Positions 9,313-18,690 of a DNA stretch of 64,000 nucleotides are shown piece by piece. The translations under genes and the position numbers were made by a program. The stretch spans positions 186,001 through 250,000 of the forward strand of contig NZ_JADNYK010000004.1 in the NCBI RefSeq assembly GCF_017810075.1, given 5' to 3'. Source of the DNA: Pseudozobellia sp. WGM2. Lineage in GTDB: Bacteria > Bacteroidota > Bacteroidia > Flavobacteriales > Flavobacteriaceae. The number at the start of each line of letters is the position of its first letter. Positions within the stretch are counted from its first letter, which is position 1. Below the pieces are notes generated by a model that was not told where the DNA came from, made no database searches, and saw only the letters and a list, made by a program, of their open reading frames with translations.

Positions 9313-9411
9313 TTTTAATTCTAAAAAAAGAATCCTAAAAATACATATCTTTAAATGTAACAAATTGTAAATATCGACCACTTATATCATAACAACTTAA
9401 ATCACACTAAA

Positions 9412-9933
9412 ATGGAGGAAAATCAACCCAACACGGGGAAATTCGCTTTCACCTATGGACTATTAGGTGGCGGAGTGGGCATTATATTTGGTATAATGCT
9501 ATTTACGATGGATATGCAGTATGAGCGGGGATTTGCCGTACAAGCGATTAACATAGTCATATTGGCAACCGTCATCGTATTAGGTATTTTTCAATACAAA
9601 AAAGCCAATCACACCTATCTTACGATTTCAGAAGCGCTCAAAGTTGGGGCAGGTATAGCATTGATCGCTGGTCTTTTAGGCCTGCTATATTTCTTTATTT
9701 TTTCTAATTATGTCGAACCTGATTACATGGATAATATGTATGAATTGGGCAAACAAGAAGCAATGGAAAAAAACCCTAAATTAACAGAAGAGCAAATAGA
9801 CCAAGGTATCGAGATGCAAAAATCTTTTGCATGGATATCTTATCCGATCATTTTAATTTTTAATATCATAATCGGTCTGGTGGTCGGGGTTATAACCGGT
9901 TTGATCTTAAAGAAACAAAAACCCGCGTATTGA
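9412..9933 (+). CDS. DUF4199 domain-containing membrane protein
   Basis: A 173-residue integral membrane protein with four hydrophobic segments: about residues 12-30 (FTYGLLGGGVGIIFGIML), 43-60, 77-98 and 140-165. The acidic loop between TM3 and TM4 (YVEPDYMDNMYELGKQEAME) and the gene order before a DPM1-like glycosyltransferase are typical of DUF4199 in Bacteroidota. Function unknown; co-transcription with the next gene (41-base gap) suggests a role in envelope glycan or lipid metabolism. Confidence 0.85.
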   Translation: MEENQPNTGKFAFTYGLLGGGVGIIFGIMLFTMDMQYERGFAVQAINIVILATVIVLGIFQYKKANHTYLTISEALKVGAGIALIAGLLGLLYFFIFSNYVEPDYMDNMYELGKQEAMEKNPKLTEEQIDQGIEMQKSFAWISYPIILIFNIIIGLVVGVITGLILKKQKPAY

Positions 9934-9974
9934 TTGCAAAATTGTATTTTTGGGCTGACCTATAGAACTAGTGA

Positions 9975-10949
9975 ATGGATCTGTCCATAATAATACCCCT
10001 TCTCAACGAAGAGGAATCTCTGATCGAATTACATGATTGGATTGTTGAAGTAATGAACTCCAACAGTTACTCTTATGAAATAATTTTCATAGACGACGGC
10101 AGCACCGACGATTCTTGGAATATTATCGAACGCCTCTCTTCTCAGAACAAGTTGGTAAAAGGACTTCGCTTTGTTAAGAATTTCGGTAAATCGCAGGCGC
10201 TTCATGCGGGGTTCAAAGCAGCGGGCGGAGAAGTGGTTATTACCATGGATGCCGATTTGCAAGATAACCCGGAAGAGATCCCTGAACTATATCGATTGAT
10301 CAAGGAAGATAAATTCGATTTGATTTCCGGTTGGAAAAAGAAAAGATACGATTCGGTTATATCTAAAAATATGCCCTCCAAATTATTTAACTGGGCGGCG
10401 CGAAAAACCTCGGGCGTAAAACTGCACGACTTCAATTGCGGCCTTAAGGCTTTTGACCAAAAAGTAATCAAAAGCATCGAGGTGTCGGGTGAAATGCACC
10501 GTTATATACCCGTTCTGGCCAAAAATGCTGGGTATGGAAATATTGGTGAAAAGATTGTGCAGCACCAAGCCCGTAAATATGGTCACACCAAATTCGGTAT
10601 GGAAAGATTTATAAACGGTTTTTTAGATTTACTGACCATTTGGTTCGTTTCAAAATTCGGACGGCAGCCGATGCACCTTTTCGGCGCTTTGGGCGTTCTC
10701 ATGTTCATTATTGGTTTTGGCTTCGCGCTCTATTTGGGTATCGATAAGCTATTTATCAATCCATATGGGCGGCTTATTACCGATAGACCTCAGTTTTTTA
10801 TCTCATTAACCGCAATGATTATAGGTACCCAATTGTTTTTAGCAGGTTTTTTGGGCGAAATTTTGATAAGATCTCGAAAAAATGAGGCTCGTTATACCGT
10901 TTCCGAAGAAATCAATTTAGAGGCTTCCAAAAAGCAATATTCTTCTTAA
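9975..10949 (+). CDS. Family 2 glycosyltransferase, DPM1/GtrB-like, membrane anchored
   Basis: A 324-residue GT-A fold enzyme. Residues 1-230 hold the catalytic domain: SIIIPLLNEEESL at the start, DDGSTDD at 40-46 and the nucleotide/metal-binding MDADLQDNP at 91-99. Two C-terminal TM helices (about 235-255 and 273-297) anchor it. This architecture is that of polyprenyl-phosphate glycosyltransferases that load a sugar on undecaprenyl phosphate. It lies 32 bases upstream of a phosphohexose mutase, which would supply sugar-1-phosphate for its nucleotide-sugar donor. Confidence 0.88.
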   Translation: MDLSIIIPLLNEEESLIELHDWIVEVMNSNSYSYEIIFIDDGSTDDSWNIIERLSSQNKLVKGLRFVKNFGKSQALHAGFKAAGGEVVITMDADLQDNPEEIPELYRLIKEDKFDLISGWKKKRYDSVISKNMPSKLFNWAARKTSGVKLHDFNCGLKAFDQKVIKSIEVSGEMHRYIPVLAKNAGYGNIGEKIVQHQARKYGHTKFGMERFINGFLDLLTIWFVSKFGRQPMHLFGALGVLMFIIGFGFALYLGIDKLFINPYGRLITDRPQFFISLTAMIIGTQLFLAGFLGEILIRSRKNEARYTVSEEINLEASKKQYSS

Positions 10950-10981
10950 ATTTAGAGACTAAAAATTACTACCCTATAACT

Positions 10982-12691
10982 ATGGATGCTATTCTGAACA
11001 CCGCCAAAACTTGGTTGACCGATTTTTTTGACCCCGCAGTAAAAAAAGAAATTCAAGATCTGATCGCTAACGATACCGACGAGCTAAAAGATCGTTTCTA
11101 TAAGAATATGGAGTTCGGCACCGGTGGTATGAGAGGTGTTATGGGTGTGGGCACCAATAGAATCAATAAATATACTTTGGGAAAAAGTACCCAAGGGCTC
11201 GGTAATTACCTGAAAAAGGTGTACGATGGTGAAGATATAAAAGTGGTTATAGCTTATGATTGTCGCCATAATAGTGATACCCTCGCCAGAACCGTAGCAG
11301 AAGTTTTATCCGCTAATGGCATCAATGTGTATTTGTTCTCAAGTTTAAGAACAACCCCTGAGCTTTCGTTTGCGGTTAGACATTTGAACTGTCATGCGGG
11401 CATCGTGCTTACGGCGTCGCACAATCCGCCCGAATACAATGGTTATAAAGTTTACTGGACGGATGGCGGACAAATCGTTCCTCCTCAGGATGGTGAGATA
11501 ATCTCTGAAATCAATTCGCTTTCGTACGAGGATATCAATTTCAAGGCGAACGAAGGGTTAATAAAACTTATAGATAAAGAAGTGGACGAAGCTTTCTTTG
11601 AGGCTTCGGTTGCCAATGGAAATTTTAATGCGGAAGGTAAAGATGCCTTTAAAATTGTTTTCACATCACTTCACGGCACTTCTATAACAGCTATACCAGA
11701 GGTCTTAAAGCGCGCAGGTTATGAAAATGTAACCATAATTGAAGAACAGGCTGAACCAGACGGAAACTTTCCGACGGTGAAATCACCAAACCCAGAAGAG
11801 TCGGAAGCTCTTTCTATGGCCGTTAAAAAAGCGGAAGAAATTGGTGCCGATATGGTTGTGGGTACAGACCCTGACAGTGACCGTTTGGGCATTGCCGTAC
11901 GTAATCTTGATGGTGAAATGGAAATCGTAAATGGCAATCAGGCTATGATATTGATGACCAAATTTTTATTGGAACAACATAAGAACAAAGGTTTTAAAGG
12001 AAACGAGTTTGTTGCAACCACTATTGTTTCGACCCCAATGATGGAGGCTATGGCCAAGGCCTATGGTGTTGAATTTAAAACCGCACTGACCGGTTTCAAG
12101 TGGATCGGCAAGATGATCAAAGACTTTCCTGAATCTGAATTTGTGGGCGGTGGTGAAGAAAGTTTCGGCTATATGGTCGGTGACTTCGTACGCGATAAAG
12201 ATGCGGTAACCTCTACCCTACTCGCTTGCGAAATTGCTTCTCAGGCGAAAGCCAATGGCAGCTCATTTTATAAAGATTTGATTCAATGTTATGTTGATTA
12301 TGGTTTTTATAAAGAGAAATTGATTTCCATTACCAAGAAGGGAATGAGCGGAGCCGAAGAAATCAAGCAAATGCTAAAAGACTTTAAAGAAAATCCGGTA
12401 TCATCCGTTGCAGGCTCAAAAGTCAAATGGATTGAAGATTATAATACTTCGACAGCAAAAAATGTACTGACAGGCGAGAAAAAAACCATTGACATTCCCA
12501 AATCGAACGTTCTGATTTATGAAACTGAAGATGGCACTAGAATAGCCGCAAGACCAAGTGGAACGGAGCCTAAGGTAAAGTTTTACATCAGTACAAACAC
12601 AAAATTGGAAAAAGCAGAAGACTTTAAAAAGGTATCCGCTGAACTCGACGAAAAAATCCAGACGATTCTGGGCGAACTTAACCTCGGTTAA
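10982..12691 (+). CDS. Phospho-sugar mutase (phosphoglucomutase/phosphomannomutase family)
   Basis: A 569-residue alpha-D-phosphohexomutase of the long PgcA-like type. The phosphoserine loop TASHNPPEYNGY places the active Ser at 146; the metal loop is TDPDSDRLG, the sugar-binding loop GGGEESFGY and the phosphate-binding loop RPSGTEPKVKFY near residue 520. All four signatures are intact. Family members interconvert hexose 6- and 1-phosphates; glucose versus mannose specificity cannot be settled here. Its stop codon overlaps the start of the ABC transporter (taATGg). Confidence 0.92.
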   Translation: MDAILNTAKTWLTDFFDPAVKKEIQDLIANDTDELKDRFYKNMEFGTGGMRGVMGVGTNRINKYTLGKSTQGLGNYLKKVYDGEDIKVVIAYDCRHNSDTLARTVAEVLSANGINVYLFSSLRTTPELSFAVRHLNCHAGIVLTASHNPPEYNGYKVYWTDGGQIVPPQDGEIISEINSLSYEDINFKANEGLIKLIDKEVDEAFFEASVANGNFNAEGKDAFKIVFTSLHGTSITAIPEVLKRAGYENVTIIEEQAEPDGNFPTVKSPNPEESEALSMAVKKAEEIGADMVVGTDPDSDRLGIAVRNLDGEMEIVNGNQAMILMTKFLLEQHKNKGFKGNEFVATTIVSTPMMEAMAKAYGVEFKTALTGFKWIGKMIKDFPESEFVGGGEESFGYMVGDFVRDKDAVTSTLLACEIASQAKANGSSFYKDLIQCYVDYGFYKEKLISITKKGMSGAEEIKQMLKDFKENPVSSVAGSKVKWIEDYNTSTAKNVLTGEKKTIDIPKSNVLIYETEDGTRIAARPSGTEPKVKFYISTNTKLEKAEDFKKVSAELDEKIQTILGELNLG

Positions 12692-14517
12692 TGGAGTATT
12701 TTAAAAAGATTCTTCGGTTTGCAAAACCTTATAAATTATTTGCATTTCTAAACATTTTATCGAATATATTTTATGCCTTGTTCTCAACATTAGCAATGAT
12801 TTCATTGTTTCCTATGTTGGCGGTACTTTTTAAACAAACAGAGCCAGTCTACGAAAAGCCAGTTTGGAACGGACTTTCCCAAGGCAAAGATTACGTGATG
12901 GAGTATCTTAATTTTTTCGTAACGGAAAGAAGTCAAGATAATAATACAGGGGATGCCTTGATGCTTATGGTTGTGCTTGTCATCACTATGTTTTTTTTAA
13001 AAAATGTATTTGGTTATCTAGCCATGTATTTTATTACGTTTCTTCGGAATGGAGTTCTCAAGGATTTGAGAAATGAACTTTACCAAAAAACAGTAGACCT
13101 TCCTATTTCCTATTATTCTGAAAAAAGAAAAGGAGATACAATTGCTAGAATAACATCTGATGTTCTCGAAATTCAACATTCTTTTCTATCTATCTTAGAA
13201 CTCATCGTGAGAGAACCTTTGACTATTGTTTTCACCATAATAGCAATGGTTTCAATCAGTCCCAAACTAACATTGTTCGTTTTTCTATTTCTTCCAATTT
13301 CCGGTTTTTTAATTTCGTTGATAGGAAAATCATTAAAAAGAAAATCAGATAAAGTACAGAGCGAACAGGGGCATTTCTTATCAATTTTAGAAGAGACATT
13401 GGGAGGCCTAAGAGTTATCAAGGCTTTTAATGCCGAGTCTCAATTCGCTAAAAACTTTCAGAATTCTACGAAACGCTTTTATAATTTTTCGAATAGTCTA
13501 TTGAATAGACAAAACCTAGCTTCTCCGACTAGTGAATTTTTTGGAATCGCGGCTATTGGAGTCATACTTTGGTATGGCGGTCAAATGGTTCTTGTAGAAA
13601 AAACTCTTCAGCCCGAATTATTTATCACCTATATGGGTTTGGCATATCAAATCCTGACGCCTGCTAAAGCAATCAGCAAAGCATCTTATGGTGTCAAAAA
13701 AGGGAATGCTGCTGCAGAACGTGTTTTAGAAATATTGGAGACAGAAAACCCTATTGTCGATAAAGTAGATGCAAGAGTAAAATCAAGTTTTGACAATGGT
13801 ATTATATTGGAGAATATTTCATTTAAGTACGAAGATGAATTTGTACTCAAAGACTTCAATTTAACGGTACCTAAAGGAGAGACGGTCGCCTTGGTCGGGC
13901 AGTCAGGTAGTGGTAAAAGTACAATAGCCAACCTTGTCACCCGATTTTACGATGTCAATGAAGGCGCTATCAAAATCGATGGAATAGACATAAAAGATAT
14001 TACCAAGAATTCATTACGCGGCCTGCTGGGCTTAGTAACACAAGATTCCATCTTATTCAATGATACAGTGGCCAAAAATATAACCTTGGGTAAAGAAAAT
14101 GCTACCGAAGAAGAAATTGTGGAAGCTGCTAAAATAGCTAACGCCCATGAATTCATTTCACAATTGCCAAATGGTTATCAAACCAATATCGGCGATAGTG
14201 GGAATAAATTAAGTGGCGGACAAAAGCAACGACTTTCTATAGCCAGGGCTGTTCTAAAGAACCCTCCAATAATGGTGCTTGATGAAGCCACTTCGGCCTT
14301 AGATACCGAAAGTGAACGATTGGTACAAGACGCACTTGAAAAAATGATGAGAAATCGTACCTCTATCGTTATTGCCCACCGCCTTTCTACGATTCAAAAT
14401 GCCCATAAAATAGTAGTTCTTCAAAAAGGAGAAATTGTAGAGCAAGGTACCCATGACGAATTACTGACCAAAAATGGAGCCTATAAGAAGTTAGTGGCCA
14501 TGCAATCTCTTGGATAA
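12691..14517 (+). CDS. ABC transporter, fused permease and ATPase (MsbA-like)
   Basis: A 608-residue half-transporter: six TM helices over about residues 15-320 and one nucleotide-binding domain. The Walker A is GQSGSGKST, signature LSGGQKQR, Walker B IMVLDEATSALD and H-loop IVIAHRLST. It most resembles the MsbA/lipid flippase subgroup of exporters. Translational coupling (one-base stop/start overlap) to the phosphomutase and linkage to a polyprenyl glycosyltransferase point to export of a lipid or lipid-linked glycan, but a drug or peptide substrate remains possible. Confidence 0.9.
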   Translation: MEYFKKILRFAKPYKLFAFLNILSNIFYALFSTLAMISLFPMLAVLFKQTEPVYEKPVWNGLSQGKDYVMEYLNFFVTERSQDNNTGDALMLMVVLVITMFFLKNVFGYLAMYFITFLRNGVLKDLRNELYQKTVDLPISYYSEKRKGDTIARITSDVLEIQHSFLSILELIVREPLTIVFTIIAMVSISPKLTLFVFLFLPISGFLISLIGKSLKRKSDKVQSEQGHFLSILEETLGGLRVIKAFNAESQFAKNFQNSTKRFYNFSNSLLNRQNLASPTSEFFGIAAIGVILWYGGQMVLVEKTLQPELFITYMGLAYQILTPAKAISKASYGVKKGNAAAERVLEILETENPIVDKVDARVKSSFDNGIILENISFKYEDEFVLKDFNLTVPKGETVALVGQSGSGKSTIANLVTRFYDVNEGAIKIDGIDIKDITKNSLRGLLGLVTQDSILFNDTVAKNITLGKENATEEEIVEAAKIANAHEFISQLPNGYQTNIGDSGNKLSGGQKQRLSIARAVLKNPPIMVLDEATSALDTESERLVQDALEKMMRNRTSIVIAHRLSTIQNAHKIVVLQKGEIVEQGTHDELLTKNGAYKKLVAMQSLG

Positions 14518-14603
14518 CATTCGCTAAGTCTCAAAAAAAATCATATCTATATTAAACCTTTCCCTATTTTAAAGGTCTTATAATTAAACCTAAAGCCTGA
14601 ATA

Positions 14604-15146
14604 TTGGTTGCAGAGGAAAACTTAGTGCAGCAATTAAAACAAAACGATAGCCAAGCTAGCGCTTTTGAGGTACTCGTATCGACCTACAAAGAGCCTCTTT
14701 ATTGGCATATTCGTAGAATTGTATTAAACCATGACGATACCGATGATGTATTGCAGAACACCTTTATAAAGGTTTACAAAAACATAAAGAGTTTTAAAGG
14801 CGATAGTAAGTTATACACCTGGTTGTACCGAATTGCTACCAATGAGGCCTTAACTTTTTTAAAAAGAAAAGCAAGACAAAACAGTCTCAGCGACGGCGAA
14901 ACACAGGAACGTTTGGTGCAAAATTTACAGGCCGATGTGTATTTTGAAGGAGACGAAATTCAACTTAGACTTCAAGAGGCAATCGCCACGCTTCCAGAAA
15001 AGCAAAAGCTGGTTTTTAACATGAAGTATTTTCAGGAAATGAAATATGAAGAAATTTCCGAAATACTAGAAACCACTGTGGGCGGGCTAAAGGCGTCCTA
15101 CCATTTGGCAGTAAAAAAAATAGAAGCATTTTTAAAGGAAGACTAA
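14604..15146 (+). CDS. ECF-type RNA polymerase sigma factor
   Basis: A 180-residue sigma-70 family ECF factor. Region 2 includes DDTDDVLQNTFIKVYKNIKSF (about 46-66) and TWLYRIATNEALTFLKRK; region 4 has LPEKQKLVFNMKYFQEMKYEEISEILE (about 133-159) followed by the HTH helix TTVGGLKASYHLA. Translation seems to begin at TTG (14604); no ATG fits and a GTG six codons in would trim the N-terminus only slightly. It heads a three-gene unit with a membrane protein and a Spy-like protein. Confidence 0.9.
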   Translation: MVAEENLVQQLKQNDSQASAFEVLVSTYKEPLYWHIRRIVLNHDDTDDVLQNTFIKVYKNIKSFKGDSKLYTWLYRIATNEALTFLKRKARQNSLSDGETQERLVQNLQADVYFEGDEIQLRLQEAIATLPEKQKLVFNMKYFQEMKYEEISEILETTVGGLKASYHLAVKKIEAFLKED

Positions 15147-15179
15147 ACCTTTAAATCGTTTGAACGTCAAACAATAGCT

Positions 15180-15692
15180 ATGAACAAACAAAACAATAAA
15201 AACCCATTTAAAACTCCTGATAATTATTTCGAGAGTTTTGACAGTAGGCTTAAAGAAAGACTTTCTCAAGGAATATCATCCATTCCCAAAGAAGAAGGGT
15301 TTGTGGTTCCTGATGGGTATTTCGATACTGTTCATGATGCTATTTCAAAAAGGCTAGATTCCCAAGATAGCAATGTAATTCAACTAAATCCCTATAAAAA
15401 ATACTATTACTGGGCAGCTACCGTAGCAGCTATACTCATAGTGGCCTTAGTACTTAACCTAACATCATCTGCTGAACCTACTTTTGAGAGTTTGGCCGAT
15501 TCAGATATAGACAACTACTTTGAAAATAACGATATCGATTTAAGCACTTATGAAATTGCTGAAGTGCTCCCTTTAGACCAATTACAAGTATATGACATTA
15601 TGGAAAACCGTTTCGTTGAAGAGCAGATGGTTGATTATTTGAATGAAAATATTGAAGATTTTGACGCATTAAACCTTGATTACGATGAATAA
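15180..15692 (+). CDS. Single-pass membrane protein, probable anti-sigma factor
   Basis: A 170-residue protein 33 bases after the ECF sigma gene. A cytoplasmic N-terminal region holds two copies of a short repeat: NPFKTPDNYFESFDSRLKER (residues 7-26) and VVPDGYFDTVHDAISKRL (41-58). One TM helix follows (about 76-92, YWAATVAAILIVALVLNL), then an acidic extracytoplasmic tail rich in Asp, Glu and Asn. The topology and position are those of an anti-sigma factor, but there is no zinc-finger ZAS motif, so this role is inferred from context. Confidence 0.7.
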   Translation: MNKQNNKNPFKTPDNYFESFDSRLKERLSQGISSIPKEEGFVVPDGYFDTVHDAISKRLDSQDSNVIQLNPYKKYYYWAATVAAILIVALVLNLTSSAEPTFESLADSDIDNYFENNDIDLSTYEIAEVLPLDQLQVYDIMENRFVEEQMVDYLNENIEDFDALNLDYDE

Positions 15693-16131
15693 TCTAAAGA
15701 ACTATTTACTGACCGCTTTTTTAATGGTCACCGCCATATTCTACGGGCAAGAAAAACATAAGAAAGATAAAATCAAGGCTCTAAAAGTAGCTTTTATTAC
15801 AGAGCGGTTAGACCTTTCTAGTAAAGATGCACAGGCATTCTGGCCTTTGTACAATAAATATGAAGAAGATAGAGACGTATTACGTAACAAAGAACATAGC
15901 GAGGTTCGTTCTAAAATAAAAGATGTGGGTAGTCTTTCGGAAAGAGAGGCAAATGCCGTACTGAACAAATATCTTAGTTTTGAGGAAGAAGAAGAAGAAA
16001 TCGAGCGCGATTATCTAAAAGCAGTAACTAAAGTAATTGGTGCAAAAAAGACATTATTATTGCTTAGGTCGGAAGATGAGTTCAAAAAACAATTGATCAA
16101 GCAATACCGTGAAAGGCACGGTAATAGGTAA
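15685..16131 (+). CDS. Periplasmic Spy/CpxP-like sensor of the ECF sigma system
   Basis: I start at the ATG at 15685, which overlaps the end of the preceding gene by 8 bases (ATGAATAA). The 148-residue product has a signal peptide (MNNLKNYLLTAFLMVTAIFYGQ) and a fully helical charged body, including FITERLDLSSKDAQAFWPLY and EVRSKIKDVGSLSEREANAVL, in the LTxxQ-like helical hairpin style of Spy/CpxP periplasmic proteins. Flavobacterial homologues are commonly described as sensors of ECF-type sigma factors. It would act in the periplasm upstream of the anti-sigma protein. Confidence 0.72.
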   Translation: MNNLKNYLLTAFLMVTAIFYGQEKHKKDKIKALKVAFITERLDLSSKDAQAFWPLYNKYEEDRDVLRNKEHSEVRSKIKDVGSLSEREANAVLNKYLSFEEEEEEIERDYLKAVTKVIGAKKTLLLLRSEDEFKKQLIKQYRERHGNR

Positions 16132-16151
16132 AATATCTTTTTCAACATATA

Positions 16152-16179
16152 AAAAAGAGGCTTTTCAGCCTCTTTTTTT
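16152..16179 (+). terminator. Intrinsic terminator of the ECF sigma operon
   Basis: An 11-bp stem (aaaaagaggct / agcctcttttt) with loop tttc is followed by further T, 20 bases after the Spy-like gene. Confidence 0.88.
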
Positions 16180-16269
16180 GGTTTAAACTGCTCAGATAAG
16201 GATATTTATAAAAGCTACTACATATTACTGGGGCGAGATAAAAGATTCAAACTGAAAATGGTCTAAGTT

Positions 16270-17298
16270 TTATTTAAAAACTAACTTGGAAATTCTGTTT
16301 TTTCCAGCAGCATAGGCCACGGAGTCATTCTTGAATCGAATCGTATAAAAGGGTTCTTTAGAAAGTTCTGTCCAGGTGTTACCTTGATCTGAAGAATAAG
16401 ATATCCCAGTGAATCCTAAGGCCAATAGCTCCTTTCCTTCGGAATTGGGCACAAATTGCACACAACTTTTATAAGTTGGGTCTTGACCATCTGCAATCAA
16501 GTGCCAATTACTACCCCCGTCATTTGTAATGGCCTTATTGCCTGTATTACCTTCGGGTGCGGTATAATCTCCGCCAAAGGCGACACCTATATTTTCGTCA
16601 TAAAAATCAATGGAATAAATACCTTGTGTCGGTTCTTTGCTAACTATCGGCGTAGTTTGTATATCCCAAGACTTTCCTTTATCCGAAGAAAAATAAATAC
16701 GTCCCGCTGTAGTGGCTACCCACGTTTTATTTCCTTTGATTTCTATATTCGTGTTACTGGCTGCAAAAGCTCCTTCTCCCTCTATGGCAGCAGGCAAATT
16801 TGAACAAGGTAACTTTTGCCATGTTAAACCGCCATCTCTAGTAATTATCATACTTAAACACCCGTTCATACTGTCACCAACCGCGATTCCCTCTTTGTCG
16901 TTCCAAAATGTCATGGCATCGTAAAAAACAGTCTCGTCTTCCTCTTTATATACCAACTCCATTTGCCCACGGCTACCGGTTTTATACAAAAGGGCAGGGT
17001 TGGCGATAGAAAGCATAAAAAAATCAGTTGATGTATGTGCCACAGCTCGAAAATGAGGTGTTATCGTATCGTATTTCTTGACATTTGTTCTCACTTTCCC
17101 TGAGGTCAGGTCAATACTGCCGAATGTGCCTTTATCGGCAGCAAAAGCAAGACTGCCCCCCATGATTTCAATAGCCCTAATACTTAGTGAATCTTCATAA
17201 ACAGTCTCAATATTTACGCTGCTAAAAGATTGTCTTTGTTGAATTTCCGCACAAGAAAATGACAAAACAAGTAAAAGAAGAACGAGAAGATGGCGCAT
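16270..17298 (-). CDS. BNR/Asp-box repeat lipoprotein (YCF48-like beta-propeller)
   Basis: I start at the ATG at 17298 (MRHLLVLLLLVLSFSCAE), which exposes a clean lipoprotein signal with lipobox LSFSC; the longer frame to 17358 hides it. The 342-residue protein carries at least four Asp-box-like motifs: TRDGGLTWQ, SSDKGKSWD, TNDGGSNWH and SSDQGNTWT, each at a beta-propeller blade turn. Such proteins include YCF48/HCF136-type assembly factors and sialidase-like propellers; no catalytic residues for a glycosidase are evident. Probably an outer-membrane or periplasmic lipoprotein of unknown role. Confidence 0.8.
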   Translation of the reverse strand: MRHLLVLLLLVLSFSCAEIQQRQSFSSVNIETVYEDSLSIRAIEIMGGSLAFAADKGTFGSIDLTSGKVRTNVKKYDTITPHFRAVAHTSTDFFMLSIANPALLYKTGSRGQMELVYKEEDETVFYDAMTFWNDKEGIAVGDSMNGCLSMIITRDGGLTWQKLPCSNLPAAIEGEGAFAASNTNIEIKGNKTWVATTAGRIYFSSDKGKSWDIQTTPIVSKEPTQGIYSIDFYDENIGVAFGGDYTAPEGNTGNKAITNDGGSNWHLIADGQDPTYKSCVQFVPNSEGKELLALGFTGISYSSDQGNTWTELSKEPFYTIRFKNDSVAYAAGKNRISKLVFK

Positions 17299-17343
17299 GG
17301 GTATAAAGTTTCTCAAAAATAGAGGGATTCGAACCGAATACAA

Positions 17344-17351
17344 TACCTTTG
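17344..17351 (+). promoter_or_regulatory. Putative -7 element for the RsmB-like gene
   Basis: TACCTTTG matches TAnnTTTG and lies 29 bases before the ATG at 17380, in the divergent gap with the BNR lipoprotein. Confidence 0.45.
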
Positions 17352-17379
17352 CACCCATCTTTTTTAGAAGCCATATTTT

Positions 17380-18591
17380 ATGAAACTACATCGAAACCTT
17401 GTCTTTGCCGTTATCGACGCCCTTAATCTCATCTTCAATGAAAGAGAATATGCCGATAAAGTAGTTCAAAAAGTACTGAAATTCGATAAACGCTGGGGGT
17501 CGCGCGACCGAGGTTTTATTGCCGAGACCACTTATGAAATGGTGCGCTATAAAAGATTATATGCAGAGATTGCCGAGGTAAAAGAACCTTTTAGCAGGCC
17601 AGACCTCTTTCGTATGTGGGCGGTTTGGGCAGTTTTAAAAGGAATAAAGCTACCGGATTGGAAACAGATCGAACCGACGCCCGAACGTCGGATCAAAGGT
17701 AAATTCGATGAGCTTTCAAAAATCAGAAAATATCGAGAAGCGGTTCCCGATTGGATAGATGAGTTATGTGCAAAAGCCTTGGGTGAAAAACTATGGACGG
17801 AAGAACTCGCTGCTTTGAATCAGCAGGCTGAAGTTATCTTAAGAACCAACACGTTACAGACTACTAAAGAAAAACTACGGAAAATATTATTGGATGAAGG
17901 TATTGTAACCGAGCCGATAAAAGGATACCCCTTGGCGCTACGCTTGCCCGAACGCGCAAATGTTTTTGTGACCGACGCATTTAAAAAAGGACTTTTTGAA
18001 GTTCAGGACGCTTCTTCTCAATTGGTTTCTGAACTACTGGATGTAAAACCAGGTCAACGTGTAGTTGACACCTGTGCCGGTGCCGGTGGAAAATCATTGC
18101 ACTTGGCATCGCTAATGGAAAACAAGGGGCAATTAATCAGTATGGATATCTACATCAGTAAATTGAAAGAGCTGAAGCGTAGAGCACGCAGAAACGGTGC
18201 CCATAATATTGAGACGCGTGAAATCGACTCAACAAAAGTGTTTAAGAAATTATACGGAACAGCCGACAGAGTGCTCATTGATGCACCTTGTACCGGGCTC
18301 GGGGTAATTAGAAGAAACCCCGATACCAAATGGAAGCTACAACCTGATTTTCTCGAGAAAATCACCAAAACCCAACAAGAAATACTGCGCAGCTATAGTA
18401 AAATTGTTAAACAGAGAGGAAAAATGGTTTATGCCACCTGCTCTATACTACCACAGGAAAACGGCGATCAGGTAAAATCATTTTTAACTTCGGAAGAAGG
18501 TAAAGATTTTTCTCTGGTCAAAGAAAAAAATATTTTTTCTTCCAAAAGCGGGTTTGATGGTTTTTATATGGCGTTATTGCAGAAGAAGTAA
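17380..18591 (+). CDS. RsmB/NOP family class I SAM-dependent RNA methyltransferase
   Basis: A 403-residue m5C RNA methyltransferase. The SAM-binding motif DTCAGAGGKSLHLASLM lies near residue 230; DAPCTGLGVIRRNPD holds the Pro-Cys motif IV and YATCSILPQENGDQV the motif VI nucleophile cysteine, so both catalytic cysteines are present. The N-terminal part (GFIAETTYEMVRYKRLY) resembles the NusB-like region of RsmB. It probably methylates 16S rRNA, but the exact position is inferred from family only. The leftward neighbour is divergently transcribed. Confidence 0.9.
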   Translation: MKLHRNLVFAVIDALNLIFNEREYADKVVQKVLKFDKRWGSRDRGFIAETTYEMVRYKRLYAEIAEVKEPFSRPDLFRMWAVWAVLKGIKLPDWKQIEPTPERRIKGKFDELSKIRKYREAVPDWIDELCAKALGEKLWTEELAALNQQAEVILRTNTLQTTKEKLRKILLDEGIVTEPIKGYPLALRLPERANVFVTDAFKKGLFEVQDASSQLVSELLDVKPGQRVVDTCAGAGGKSLHLASLMENKGQLISMDIYISKLKELKRRARRNGAHNIETREIDSTKVFKKLYGTADRVLIDAPCTGLGVIRRNPDTKWKLQPDFLEKITKTQQEILRSYSKIVKQRGKMVYATCSILPQENGDQVKSFLTSEEGKDFSLVKEKNIFSSKSGFDGFYMALLQKK

Positions 18592-18631
18592 TCAACAATT
18601 ACTATTGAAATCTGTTAACTTTTATTGAAAA

Positions 18632-18658
18632 TTGATTGGGTGAAAAGCTGTAAATTTG
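18632..18658 (+). promoter_or_regulatory. Promoter of purL
   Basis: A TTG at 18632-18634 and TAAATTTG at 18651-18658 (16-base spacer; a second TTG at 18625 would give 23) agree with the Bacteroidota consensus, 32 bases before the ATG. Confidence 0.5.
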
Positions 18659-18690
18659 TGCTTTCTTAAACCCATCAATTCAGATAATCA

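Noticed and set aside
16456-16803. 115-residue plus-strand frame opposite the BNR lipoprotein
   Set aside because: Shadow of the lipoprotein, which has lipobox and Asp-box repeats.
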